A stretch of DNA of 51,356 nt, from positions 1-51,356 of the forward strand of contig CAYNYF010000025.1 of the NCBI GenBank assembly GCA_964401385.1, in the 5' to 3' direction. This stretch comes from CAYNYF01 sp964401385 (lineage in GTDB: Bacteria; Planctomycetota; Phycisphaerae; SM23-33). Within the stretch, counting starts at the first letter, position 1; the number at the start of each line of letters is the position of its first letter. The notes below the pieces were generated by a model. It ran no database searches, was not told the origin of the DNA, and saw only the letters and a program-made list of their open reading frames with translations. The position numbers were made by a program, and so were the translations under genes. Positions 40,009 to 48,820 of this stretch are shown here, piece after piece.

Positions 40009-43000
40009 TGATGGCCGTCAACAGTGTGTTCGCGAGCCCGCTGGTGGAGCGGCTGGGCTGGGCGCTGGTGCACTTTCTGTGGCAGGCGGCGGCGGTGGCG
40101 GGGTCTCTGGCCGCGGTGATGCTGCTTCTGCGCCGCCGCTCGGCCAACGCTCGATACGTTCTCGCCTGCGGGGCGCTGCTGGTGATGGCGGCCATGCCCG
40201 TCATCACCGCCCTGGTGGTCGAGGTCCAGCCCGCACCGCGGGCGCAGGCTGCGCCCGTGGCGTCCGAGCCCGCCGCGGCCGCGCCGGCGGCCGTGGAAGT
40301 CGCGCCGAGTGGGCCGGAAATCACGCCCCCGCCCGTGCCGCTGCCCGCGGCGCCCGCGCCGGGCGTGGCGGCAGCGCCCGCGCCTGAGCTACAGCCGGCC
40401 GCAGCACCGCGACCGGCCCCGGCGCCACCTCCGGCTCAGCCCTGGCGGCAGCGGGCGGGGGACCTGCTCCGCCCGCACATGCCTTGGATCGTGGTCGGTT
40501 GGCTGCTGGGCGTGGGGGCGCTTTCGCTGTGGCATCTGGGCGGGCTGGCCCAGGTGCGGCGGCTGCGGCATTCAGGAAACCCGGCCGGGGGAGGTTTGCT
40601 GGAAAGCTCACGCCGCATCTGCCGACGCCTTCGCGTGAGCCGCCCGGTGCGGCTGCTGGAATCGGCGCTGGTGAGGACGCCGACGGTCGTGGGGTTCCTG
40701 CGGCCGGTGGTGCTGCTGCCGGCCAGCGCCCTGACCGGGCTGACTTCCGAGCAGTTGGAGGCGATCCTCGCCCACGAGCTGGCCCACGTCCGCCGGCACG
40801 ATTACCTGGTCAATCTTCTCCAGAGCGTGCTGGAGACGCTGCTGTTCTATCACCCGGCCGTGTGGTGGGTCTCCGGCCGCGTGCGGGCCGAGCGCGAGAA
40901 CTGCTGCGACGACCTGGCCGTCAGCGCCTGCGGCGACCGGGCGACTTACGCCCGCGCCCTGGCCAGAGCCGAAGAGCTTCGCGGCCGTGCCCCGCGCGCG
41001 GGCCTCACCGCCCGCTGGACGACCCTGGCGGCCGCCGGAGGAAGCCTGCTGGATCGCGTCCGCCGCATCCTCGGCCGGCCGAGCGGGCAACCGGACCTGC
41101 GGGCGACACTCCTGGCCGGGGCGACGGTGCTGCTGGCCTTGACCACGGCCGCGGCCGTCTTCTACGGCGCCGCGGTGGCAGTCGAGCCGGCTCCCGCGGT
41201 CGATGCCGCCACGCAGCCGGCCGGAGAGGCCGAGATCGCCGAACTCGTCCGCAAGCTCCGTAGCGATGACGAAACCATATGGCGGCGGGCGGCCAAAAGG
41301 CTGATCGAGATTGGCCCGGCCGTGGCCGAGCCGGTGGCGGAGCTGTTCCGGGCCGGGCCGGGCGACGCCCACGCCCTCGAGGTGCTCAAGGCGCTGGCGA
41401 CCGACCCGCACGTCCAGGAGGTGGTGCTCCGCGGCGTGTCCAGCACCAGGCCGAACGTGCCGACCTGCGCCATGTTCGTGCTGGGCAGGTCGGGCAACCC
41501 AAGCCACGTCAAGGCCATCGCTCAGCGCCTGAGAGACCACCCCATCGCGGCGGCCATCGCCCTGGCCCAGTTGGGCGGCGATGAGGCGCATGCGGCGCTG
41601 GTGCGGGGACTGCGGGAGGCGCCGGGCGATTCCGTCTGGTTCGTCGCCGGCGAGCTGGCAAAGCTCAAGCGGCCCGAGGCCATCCCGCCCCTCAAAGAGG
41701 CCTTGAAGCGTACCACCGCCGAAAACCTGACGTACGCCGCCCGGATCGTCGAGGCTATCCGCACGATCGACGGCAAGGCTCGCACCGCCTTCTTGTACGG
41801 CTTCTCCCTCCACGCCATCGGCGACCGGCAGTGGCGTCTTCTGGAGGCCTACGACCTGGCCGGGATGGAGGTTGTCTACGTTCAGCCCTTCCGCCCGGAG
41901 GCCACCGACCCGCAGACGCGGGCGCGGGCCTACCAGGCGCTGCTGGCCAAGGGCGCCGGCCACCTAGCGGTCGAGACCCACGCCGGCGGCCGCCTGCTGG
42001 TCTTCGGCGGGCTGAAGCTCGCCCCGCTGACGCTGACGGTGCCGGGGGGATACGATCTCTGGGGCGACGCTCACCGCTTCTTCCATCAGCGGGAGCTGGC
42101 GCGGCAGGTGGAGCAGTACAACCGCACGCGCTCGGCCGAGTTGGCCGGGCCGGTGGCCGGGACGCGGGCGCACCCGTTCATGCAGGATGATCAGTTCATC
42201 GCCTTGCTGCCGGACGGGCGGGTGGCGCTGCTGAAGGTCAAGCTCGTCCTCGACCAAACCAAGGGGGCCGTGCGCCGCTCGATCGTCCACATGGCGGCCA
42301 TGCCGCTGGATCCTCTGTACGCCCTGATCCCCCCGCAGGCGTACCGCCCGCCGGCCGCCGGGGCCGCCGCGCTGCACATTCGCTTGGTCGGCATCCAGCC
42401 GGACGGGTCGGAGGACGTCCTGGACGTCAACGGCAAGAAGGTCGGTCAGATAGTCGCCTTTCGCGGCGGCGGGTTCTGGGGCCCCGAAGAGCAGCATCGC
42501 ACCTTCGTCTTCGAGGTGCCCAAGACCGATCAGCAGTTCCTGCCGGAACAGTTCTTCCGCGTCCGAACCTCGCCCGAAAAGCGCCCGCTGAGTTCCTCTC
42601 AGGGCAGTCGGCTCATTGAGCATCAGGGCAAGCGGCTGCTGGTCTGTTGGCTCATCACCGACCGGAGCTTCAAGCAAAAGCGGTTCCTCTTCACCCGGAC
42701 CATCCCGATCGAGAAGGTGGACCTGACGCTGCGGTACTATTACGGCCCGCCGCGCGAGTGCGAGTTCAGCTTCACCGGGCCGTTCACGCCGGGCACCACC
42801 GCCCGCGCCGACGGCGGAAAGCCGTGCACGCTGGCGCTCAAGCATGACGATCCGTCTGGCGCCGGCGCGTGCTTTCACCTGTCCACGAAGGTGGCGCGCC
42901 GTCAGGACAGTCGAATGCTGGTCTACGACACCGCCGGCAGGCGCCACTTGGGCGATTCGCGCGGCGGACGCAGCGGCCCGCGCGGGGAGGAGAGGGACTA

Positions 43001-46000
43001 CGGAGTCCACGGCGTCCCGCTGCGGCGAATCGCGCGGATCGTCTTCGGCGAGAGGCCCCACGAGAAGACGTTCACGAACGTGCCGCTGCGCTTTCCGGGC
43101 CGGCCCGTGCTCGACTGCTCGGAATCTCTGGACAAGATGGCCAAGGTTCTCGGCCGGTCGGCAAAGGACATCAACGACCATTCCGTCAAGACGCTGGACG
43201 AGGCGATCAAGGTGGCGGACATCGCTCGCGGGAATCACATGCTCAGCGTATATAACCAATTTGCTTCCGCCAAGTTCGCCGAGCTGCCGCCGGAGCAGCA
43301 GAAGAAGCTGCGGGAGGTGGCACTGGCCTGGGCCCAAGCCCCCCATCCAAGGATCCGCGACCTGGGCGTTCGCTTGGGGATGCAATGGGGCGGCGGCAGC
43401 GAGTTCGTGGACGCCGCGCTGAAGTTGCTCGACGCCGAAGACGACTACGTGCGGCGGCAGGCAGCCGCTTCTCTCGGGCGAGGCGGGGGGCTTCTCTCGG
43501 CGCAGGATGTCCGTCAGGTCAAACAGCGGGTACTTGCCAAGGACGACCCGGCCATCAGCCACCATCTGGTCCAGTGCCTGCGAGCGAACAGGACGCCGGC
43601 GAGCACGGAGGCCCTGTGGGAGTTGGCGCGGGCCGATGACGACCGCCCGTGGCTGTGGTGGCCCGCGCTGGAACCGCTGAGGAGGCGAAGGGAGATCAAG
43701 GACCGCCCTTCGCTGCCGAAGAGGCTCCGGCTGCGGCTGATCCTGACCCAAGGGGTCCCCGAGAGCGAGCAGCACCTTGCCGGCGAGGCGTATGGCCTGC
43801 TGCCGGGGCTGCTGACGCCCAAGCTCCAGCGGATGAACGGGAGCGTGCTCGGCAGCGTCTACCGCCTGCTCCGCAAGCACGTCGACAGGCCCAGGGCCAC
43901 CAAGGCGATGGTCGAGTTCCTCCGCGGCGTGGACGTGGACGGAAGCACCGACTGGGTCATCAACTCCGTCGTCAAGCGGCTGAACCTGTGGTACGGGGTG
44001 AACCTCGGCAAGCTCGGCTGGGACGTGCGCGATAGCTGGTCGGCCGCGCGCATGGAGGACCGGCCGGCCATCGTCGCCGAGGTGCTCAAGTGGTACCAGG
44101 CGGGAAAGCTCGAGCCGCCCGGAAGGACGGTCCCCGCGGAGGGCACCTTCGACCCGACCACTGAACGGGTCGTCAACACGGGCAGTGCTCGGAAAGACTG
44201 CTTCATCGACCTCGACACGGGCGTGCTGGCCAGCCCGCCGGATGAGATGGCGGTGGTGAACCTGCCCCGAGCCCAGAGAGAGAAACTCCAGCGCTGGTGC
44301 CGGCAGAACGGCATCGACGCCCTGTGTTACGCCGACTCGGGCGGCGGAAACCTGCGGACCTTCGACATGGTCATCTCGCCGGTCCCCGTCCAGTTCTGGA
44401 AGACGGCCGGGGCGGAGGCGATCGGTCAGGCACTGCAACTGGCCGGCAGGCATAGCTCTTACGTGGACACCAGCGTGGTCAACGCCTTGCCCGCCACGGT
44501 CGCCTTCAAGACCGCCAAGGGCGGCGTCGGCCTGCTCCAGATCCTGGCCATTACCGACAACCCGCGCGGACTGAGCATCCGCTACAAGATGCTGCGACGC
44601 CCGAAGCCCGCTGAGCCCGCCACCACGGCGGCAGGCTCCGAAGGGGCAAGCACGCAGCCGGCGGAGGTTTACGTCATGGCCGGGGACCGTCCGGGCGTCT
44701 ACTCACTGGCGCATGTCCGGACCGTCAGCCAAGCATTGAAGGCGGCCGGGCTTGAGAAGCTTCCGAAGAACGTCCGGCTGTACCTCCTGCGCGCCGGACC
44801 CGGTCGTCCGACCACAGAATGGCTGGTGAACGCAGAGAACCTCCTGAGCGGAAAGGCGGAGGACATCCCCCTTCAGGAGAGAGACGTGCTAGCCACCGAG
44901 GACATGCTGAAAACCGCCCGCAAGATACTGGCCGCGCAGCCGGGGGGGAAAGGGTCAGAGGGACCTGCGGCGAAGCCCGGAGCGGACGAGAAGAAAGCGG
45001 CGACCTCGCCTGCCACGCAGCCGGCACCTGGTGCTACAAGCGCGCCCGCCCCCACTGGAGCAGGCTCCAAAGGGGCAAGCACGCAGCCGGGCCTGATCAG
45101 GCCGGAAGAGGCCATCCGACGTGCTAAGACGTTTCTTGACCATGTGGACAGCCACAAGTTGGCGGAAGCCTCCGCCCTATTGGGCCCGGGCAATCCAATC
45201 GCGAAGCTTGAGGACCCGGCGAAGTATCTGGAGCACTTCTGGCAAGGTTTCGAACGCACGTGCGGAGCGCCGTTCATCGCCCGCGGGGACCCAGAGACCA
45301 GACTCGAAGGCAAGCGACTCGTCGTCCTTATTCCCCACCAGGGACAGAAGGGGGAATGCGACTTGACTGTCAGCTTCGAGAGCCAGGCCGACGGGATTGT
45401 AAGCATTGGTTGGAGGAAGAAAGTTCCCGCCACGCAGCCGGCGACAGCTACGGCGCCCGCGGGCAAGGGCCAGGAGCTGACTCTCGAAGGTGCACAGGTT
45501 ACCAATGAGTCGCTGGAGAAGCTCAAGGGACTTCGCCTGGAATCGCTGATCCTATACAAGGCGGCCGTCACGGACGAAGGGCTGGCGCAGTTGGCTGGCG
45601 TCGGTTCACTCAAGAAGCTCTACCTGAGGACAATGCCCGGGATCAAGGGGCCGGGATTGGCGCATCTGCAAGCGATTCGCGGCCTGGAGTCGCTGGATTT
45701 GTTGGGAACATCCGTGGAAGAGAAATCGCTGGTGCATCTTGTAGGCGCACAGGGCTTGAGGGAACTGTCGCTTGGCTACATGCCGCTGACGGAGGCGGGG
45801 CTGGCCCAGCTCGGAAGGATGACCAACCTGCGGCGGCTGGGTCTGTACGGATGCCCCGTGACGGACGCCGGGCTGGCGAAGCTGGAACCGCTCAGGCACC
45901 TGGAAGGCCTGGACCTCACACACACCCGCGTGACGGATGCGGGGCTGGAGCGGCTCAAGGCGTTCAGGAACCTCAAGGCACTCTCCGTGGGCAGCCACGA

Positions 46001-46397
46001 GGGCAGACGAGGCGCTATATCACCCATATCAAACGCGGGCGTGGCTCACCTGGCGGCTCTTGTCAATCTCGAGGCCCTGCATTTCAATGGTCCCACGGCG
46101 GTGACGGATGAGGGCGTGAAGCATCTTGCGGGACTGAAGCGCCTGAAGCACCTGTCCCTTGTCGGGACGAACGCCAGCGGTCACGCTCTGAAAGAGGTGA
46201 GAGACTTGCCGGAACTGGAGAGCCTAATGCTGAGTGGCTCTCAAGCGGCCACAGGAATCGAGCACCTTGCGGCAATGAAAAAACTCTCGTCGGTGTTGGT
46301 CTTCGGGCAGTTCAACCGGGAATGGGACGAGCAGTGGCTACAGAGGCTAAGGGGTGCCTTGCCGCCTGGCTGCCATGTTGGCTGGATCGACCCATGA
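40008..46397 (+). CDS. Giant M56 (BlaR1-like) sensor protease fused to HEAT-, SLBB- and LRR-like regions
   Basis: This 2129-residue protein begins with a BlaR1-type M56 domain: several membrane helices (about 18-40, 50-71, 158-177), the zinc motif HELAH (256-260) and the downstream ligand in ERENCCDD (about 297). A last helix at about 368-392 is followed by an outer region of some 1730 residues. This has HEAT-like repeats (405-575 and about 1085-1230), an unassigned middle, and an SLBB-like stretch (YVMAGDRPGVYSL, about 1552). An NTF2/DUF3887-like domain (about 1699-1800) and leucine-rich repeats (about 1823-2125, e.g. VTDAGLAKLEPLRHLEGLDL) follow. TQP linkers separate the parts. It is translationally coupled to blaI. 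What it senses is unknown. Confidence 0.85.
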   Translation: MMAVNSVFASPLVERLGWALVHFLWQAAAVAGSLAAVMLLLRRRSANARYVLACGALLVMAAMPVITALVVEVQPAPRAQAAPVASEPAAAAPAAVEVAPSGPEITPPPVPLPAAPAPGVAAAPAPELQPAAAPRPAPAPPPAQPWRQRAGDLLRPHMPWIVVGWLLGVGALSLWHLGGLAQVRRLRHSGNPAGGGLLESSRRICRRLRVSRPVRLLESALVRTPTVVGFLRPVVLLPASALTGLTSEQLEAILAHELAHVRRHDYLVNLLQSVLETLLFYHPAVWWVSGRVRAERENCCDDLAVSACGDRATYARALARAEELRGRAPRAGLTARWTTLAAAGGSLLDRVRRILGRPSGQPDLRATLLAGATVLLALTTAAAVFYGAAVAVEPAPAVDAATQPAGEAEIAELVRKLRSDDETIWRRAAKRLIEIGPAVAEPVAELFRAGPGDAHALEVLKALATDPHVQEVVLRGVSSTRPNVPTCAMFVLGRSGNPSHVKAIAQRLRDHPIAAAIALAQLGGDEAHAALVRGLREAPGDSVWFVAGELAKLKRPEAIPPLKEALKRTTAENLTYAARIVEAIRTIDGKARTAFLYGFSLHAIGDRQWRLLEAYDLAGMEVVYVQPFRPEATDPQTRARAYQALLAKGAGHLAVETHAGGRLLVFGGLKLAPLTLTVPGGYDLWGDAHRFFHQRELARQVEQYNRTRSAELAGPVAGTRAHPFMQDDQFIALLPDGRVALLKVKLVLDQTKGAVRRSIVHMAAMPLDPLYALIPPQAYRPPAAGAAALHIRLVGIQPDGSEDVLDVNGKKVGQIVAFRGGGFWGPEEQHRTFVFEVPKTDQQFLPEQFFRVRTSPEKRPLSSSQGSRLIEHQGKRLLVCWLITDRSFKQKRFLFTRTIPIEKVDLTLRYYYGPPRECEFSFTGPFTPGTTARADGGKPCTLALKHDDPSGAGACFHLSTKVARRQDSRMLVYDTAGRRHLGDSRGGRSGPRGEERDYGVHGVPLRRIARIVFGERPHEKTFTNVPLRFPGRPVLDCSESLDKMAKVLGRSAKDINDHSVKTLDEAIKVADIARGNHMLSVYNQFASAKFAELPPEQQKKLREVALAWAQAPHPRIRDLGVRLGMQWGGGSEFVDAALKLLDAEDDYVRRQAAASLGRGGGLLSAQDVRQVKQRVLAKDDPAISHHLVQCLRANRTPASTEALWELARADDDRPWLWWPALEPLRRRREIKDRPSLPKRLRLRLILTQGVPESEQHLAGEAYGLLPGLLTPKLQRMNGSVLGSVYRLLRKHVDRPRATKAMVEFLRGVDVDGSTDWVINSVVKRLNLWYGVNLGKLGWDVRDSWSAARMEDRPAIVAEVLKWYQAGKLEPPGRTVPAEGTFDPTTERVVNTGSARKDCFIDLDTGVLASPPDEMAVVNLPRAQREKLQRWCRQNGIDALCYADSGGGNLRTFDMVISPVPVQFWKTAGAEAIGQALQLAGRHSSYVDTSVVNALPATVAFKTAKGGVGLLQILAITDNPRGLSIRYKMLRRPKPAEPATTAAGSEGASTQPAEVYVMAGDRPGVYSLAHVRTVSQALKAAGLEKLPKNVRLYLLRAGPGRPTTEWLVNAENLLSGKAEDIPLQERDVLATEDMLKTARKILAAQPGGKGSEGPAAKPGADEKKAATSPATQPAPGATSAPAPTGAGSKGASTQPGLIRPEEAIRRAKTFLDHVDSHKLAEASALLGPGNPIAKLEDPAKYLEHFWQGFERTCGAPFIARGDPETRLEGKRLVVLIPHQGQKGECDLTVSFESQADGIVSIGWRKKVPATQPATATAPAGKGQELTLEGAQVTNESLEKLKGLRLESLILYKAAVTDEGLAQLAGVGSLKKLYLRTMPGIKGPGLAHLQAIRGLESLDLLGTSVEEKSLVHLVGAQGLRELSLGYMPLTEAGLAQLGRMTNLRRLGLYGCPVTDAGLAKLEPLRHLEGLDLTHTRVTDAGLERLKAFRNLKALSVGSHEGRRGAISPISNAGVAHLAALVNLEALHFNGPTAVTDEGVKHLAGLKRLKHLSLVGTNASGHALKEVRDLPELESLMLSGSQAATGIEHLAAMKKLSSVLVFGQFNREWDEQWLQRLRGALPPGCHVGWIDP

Positions 46398-46513
46398 ATG
46401 CGATCAGGTGCTCTGCGGGCACGTATCGTCTGCGCCGGACGGAAGCGGGGCATCGCTTGATTATGCCGAAGCCCGCCGCGCGGCCGGCTGAAACGGGGGC
46501 CGCCGCGGGGGCG

Positions 46514-46885
46514 TCATAGAGCCCGGTCGAAGGCGGTGAGGTGGAGCTTCTGCGCGCCGCAGTAGAGGCAGCGGTTGTGCCGGGGCGACATCACCCGGTT
46601 GCACTTGGGGCACTTGGCCACCTTGGTGGTGATCTTCCCGTCGGGCACGCCGTCGCGGAGGTCGATCTCCTTGACCTTCGCCAGCAGGTCTTCCTCGGTC
46701 AGCTCGGCCCTTTCCTGCAAGAGCGACCACATGGCCATGCACACCAGCAGCAGCTTGTCCAGGCGGTCTTCCAACGCCTTGAGTCCCTCCTCGACCACAC
46801 CCGCCCTGGCCGCTCCCCGGGCGGCCGTACTCGCGGCCTCGGCGTCCATCCGGCTCTGTTGAAGTCCCCATATCACTCCCAGCAT
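46514..46885 (-). CDS. Small protein with C-terminal zinc ribbon
   Basis: The ATG at 46885, with GGGAGGA nine bases upstream, gives 123 residues. The N-terminal two-thirds is helical and charged (possible coiled coil, with ALEDRLDKLLLVCMAMWSLL near residues 36-55). The C-terminus is a zinc ribbon with CPKC (about 92-95) and CLYC (about 107-110), then AQKLHLTAFDRAL. Function is not known; such proteins may bind nucleic acid or a partner protein. A partial copy of its 3' end lies at 35.76 kb. It is convergent with the giant M56 gene, with about 116 bp between stops that hold no clear feature. Confidence 0.75.
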   Translation of the reverse strand: MLGVIWGLQQSRMDAEAASTAARGAARAGVVEEGLKALEDRLDKLLLVCMAMWSLLQERAELTEEDLLAKVKEIDLRDGVPDGKITTKVAKCPKCNRVMSPRHNRCLYCGAQKLHLTAFDRAL

Positions 46886-47001
46886 GCTGTATTCCTCCCG
46901 CTTACGGGTACCCGGGCTGCCCCAGGGCAGTTGGACCGTATTGGTTCTACATACACAGCATAGCAGGGCAAGGCCGCCCCCGCCAGCGGCCGGGGGTGCC
47001 T

Positions 47002-48591
47002 TCACGCGGCCTTTTTGGCGGGTGCGGTGGCGGGTGACGCCGGCCGGCTCGCCGGCGAGGGGCGGGTCGCCGGTTTCGGTCGCCGCGGCGCCGTGGTCGC
47101 CCGTGGCCGGGCCACGTCGGCGGGCATGGGCTTGAGCGTGACCGTCCGGGTTTCGTACCGGCCGTCGCGGCGGAAGCGGACCTTCAGCTTGTTGCCGACC
47201 TCGTGGCCGCTGACAAGTTGCATCAGTGCGGTCGTCTCGACGATCCGCCGCCCGTCGATCTGGACGATGACGTCGCCGGCCTTCAGCCCGGCATCGTCGG
47301 CTCCGCTGCCGGGGACCACCCGCCGGACGCGGAGGCCGTCGGTCCGGCCGGAAACGGCGATGCCGATGTAGGCCTGGTCGGCCTCAATCCGCAGCGGCGG
47401 TGCCGGCTGCCGCTGGACCCAGGCCAGCCAGTCGGCCTCGACCTGCTCCAGCGGCTTGCCGAAGACCTTCTCCAGGGCCTTTGCCCCGGTGGGGTCTTCC
47501 TCGAAGCCGGCCGTGTACGCGTCGTACCACTTTTTCAGAAGGCCCTTCCGCCGCAGGTACATCAGGATGTACCCCGCCTGCGGGTAGCCCACCAGCGCCC
47601 GCCGCATGAACTGGCGGCGGTCGCAAGCGAACAGCCGCTTCCACGGAATCGCCCGCTTGCTGGCGACGGCGCGCTTCAGCAGATTGAGCCGGGGGTTGGG
47701 CTCGGGGTCGACGCGGCCGGGCCGCACGCGCGAAGACTCAAACAGCGTCGCCAGGCCCTCCGAGATCCAGATGGGGTGCCGCTGGCCGAGGCCGTCCTGG
47801 TCGGCGTCGTGCAGGGCGTGGGTGAACTCGTGGTTGAGCACCATGCCGATCTGCCCCGCCACCAGCATCCGCTCGTCGTGGCGGTAGTATCCGGCGACCG
47901 GGCTGCGCGCCAGAATCCCCTCGCCGCCGGAGGGAATCACGATGGTGACGTACTGCTCGAAGCGGTGGCCGAACAGGTCGTTCCACATCGCCTCGGCGTA
48001 GGCGGTCAGGTGGTCGCTCAGCTCCGAGAGCGTATGCCGGTCGATGTTGGTGGCGAAGACCAGCTTGTTGGCGTGATCGATGCGGACGATGTAGCCTTCG
48101 CCGAAGCGCTCGCCCAGGGCGGCGCGGATCTTCTCCGCCCGATCGCGCTGAATTTCCGCGTTCCGCGCCAGCAGTTTCCGGTAGCCCGGCAGCGGCCGCA
48201 GGGAAGCCAGGTCCGGGTCGCGCTGCATGTGGCGGAAGTCGCTGTATCCGTGCCGCAGGGCGGCGTTGAGGTGCTCGATGGCCCGGTCGGCCCGGCCCAG
48301 GCGGGCGTGGACGCAGGCCATGTTGTACCAGGCGGTCTGGTCGTCCGGGTCGAGTTGGAGGATCTGCTCCAGGACGCGTATGCATTCGGCCCACTTGCCG
48401 GCCCGGGCCAGCTCGACGGAGCGGACGTGCAGGTGGGCGACCCGCCGGGCCCGCTGGGCCGGGCTGAGCTTGGCCGGCTGCGTCGCGCCCGGCTGAGCGG
48501 CGCTCTGGCCGCGGGCGGCCTCCGCCGACCGGCAGGAGCAAAACGCCGCCGCCAGGGCAACGGGCAATGCGACCAACAGCCCACGTCTCAC
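47002..48591 (-). CDS. Secreted TPR / gluzincin peptidase / PDZ protein
   Basis: The 529-residue product starts with GTG (GGAGG nine bases upstream) and a signal peptide, possibly lipoprotein-like near the two Cys at residues 18 and 20. A TTQP-type linker (GATQPAKL) leads to two TPR repeats (about 55-130). The peptidase part has the zinc motif HEFTH (about 255-259) and the downstream Glu in WISEGLATLFE, the gluzincin pattern of the peptidase MA clan. A PDZ domain follows (about 400-490, with VVPGSGADDAGLKAGDVIVQIDG), and a Pro/Ala/Thr-rich tail ends it. It is likely an envelope protease; its target is unknown. It is transcribed from the tkt side and lies 229 bp after tkt. Confidence 0.82.
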   Translation of the reverse strand: MRRGLLVALPVALAAAFCSCRSAEAARGQSAAQPGATQPAKLSPAQRARRVAHLHVRSVELARAGKWAECIRVLEQILQLDPDDQTAWYNMACVHARLGRADRAIEHLNAALRHGYSDFRHMQRDPDLASLRPLPGYRKLLARNAEIQRDRAEKIRAALGERFGEGYIVRIDHANKLVFATNIDRHTLSELSDHLTAYAEAMWNDLFGHRFEQYVTIVIPSGGEGILARSPVAGYYRHDERMLVAGQIGMVLNHEFTHALHDADQDGLGQRHPIWISEGLATLFESSRVRPGRVDPEPNPRLNLLKRAVASKRAIPWKRLFACDRRQFMRRALVGYPQAGYILMYLRRKGLLKKWYDAYTAGFEEDPTGAKALEKVFGKPLEQVEADWLAWVQRQPAPPLRIEADQAYIGIAVSGRTDGLRVRRVVPGSGADDAGLKAGDVIVQIDGRRIVETTALMQLVSGHEVGNKLKVRFRRDGRYETRTVTLKPMPADVARPRATTAPRRPKPATRPSPASRPASPATAPAKKAA

Positions 48592-48820
48592 AACGGACCT
48601 CCGGTGACTACGCTTTCACCTGAACCATTCTACGGTGATTGCAGCGCTGCCCGGCGCGCAAACGTTCGCGCATCTTCCAGTTTGACTGGCGGCAGGCCAG
48701 AGAGTTCCCCGGAGAGGGAGAACTCCCCTTCCCTGAGCCCGTCGGGCAGGTTTGGCCCGCGCCCGCGGGGGATGTGGTTGCTGCTTGGTCCCTGGTGCCT
48801 GTTGCCCGTTGCCTGTCCGT

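Noticed and set aside
41964..44453. 829-codon open frame on the minus strand opposite the M56 gene
   Set aside because: It is the antisense shadow of a strongly coding plus-strand gene in high-GC DNA; the sequence is rich in Arg/Gln/His/Pro with no recognisable motif.
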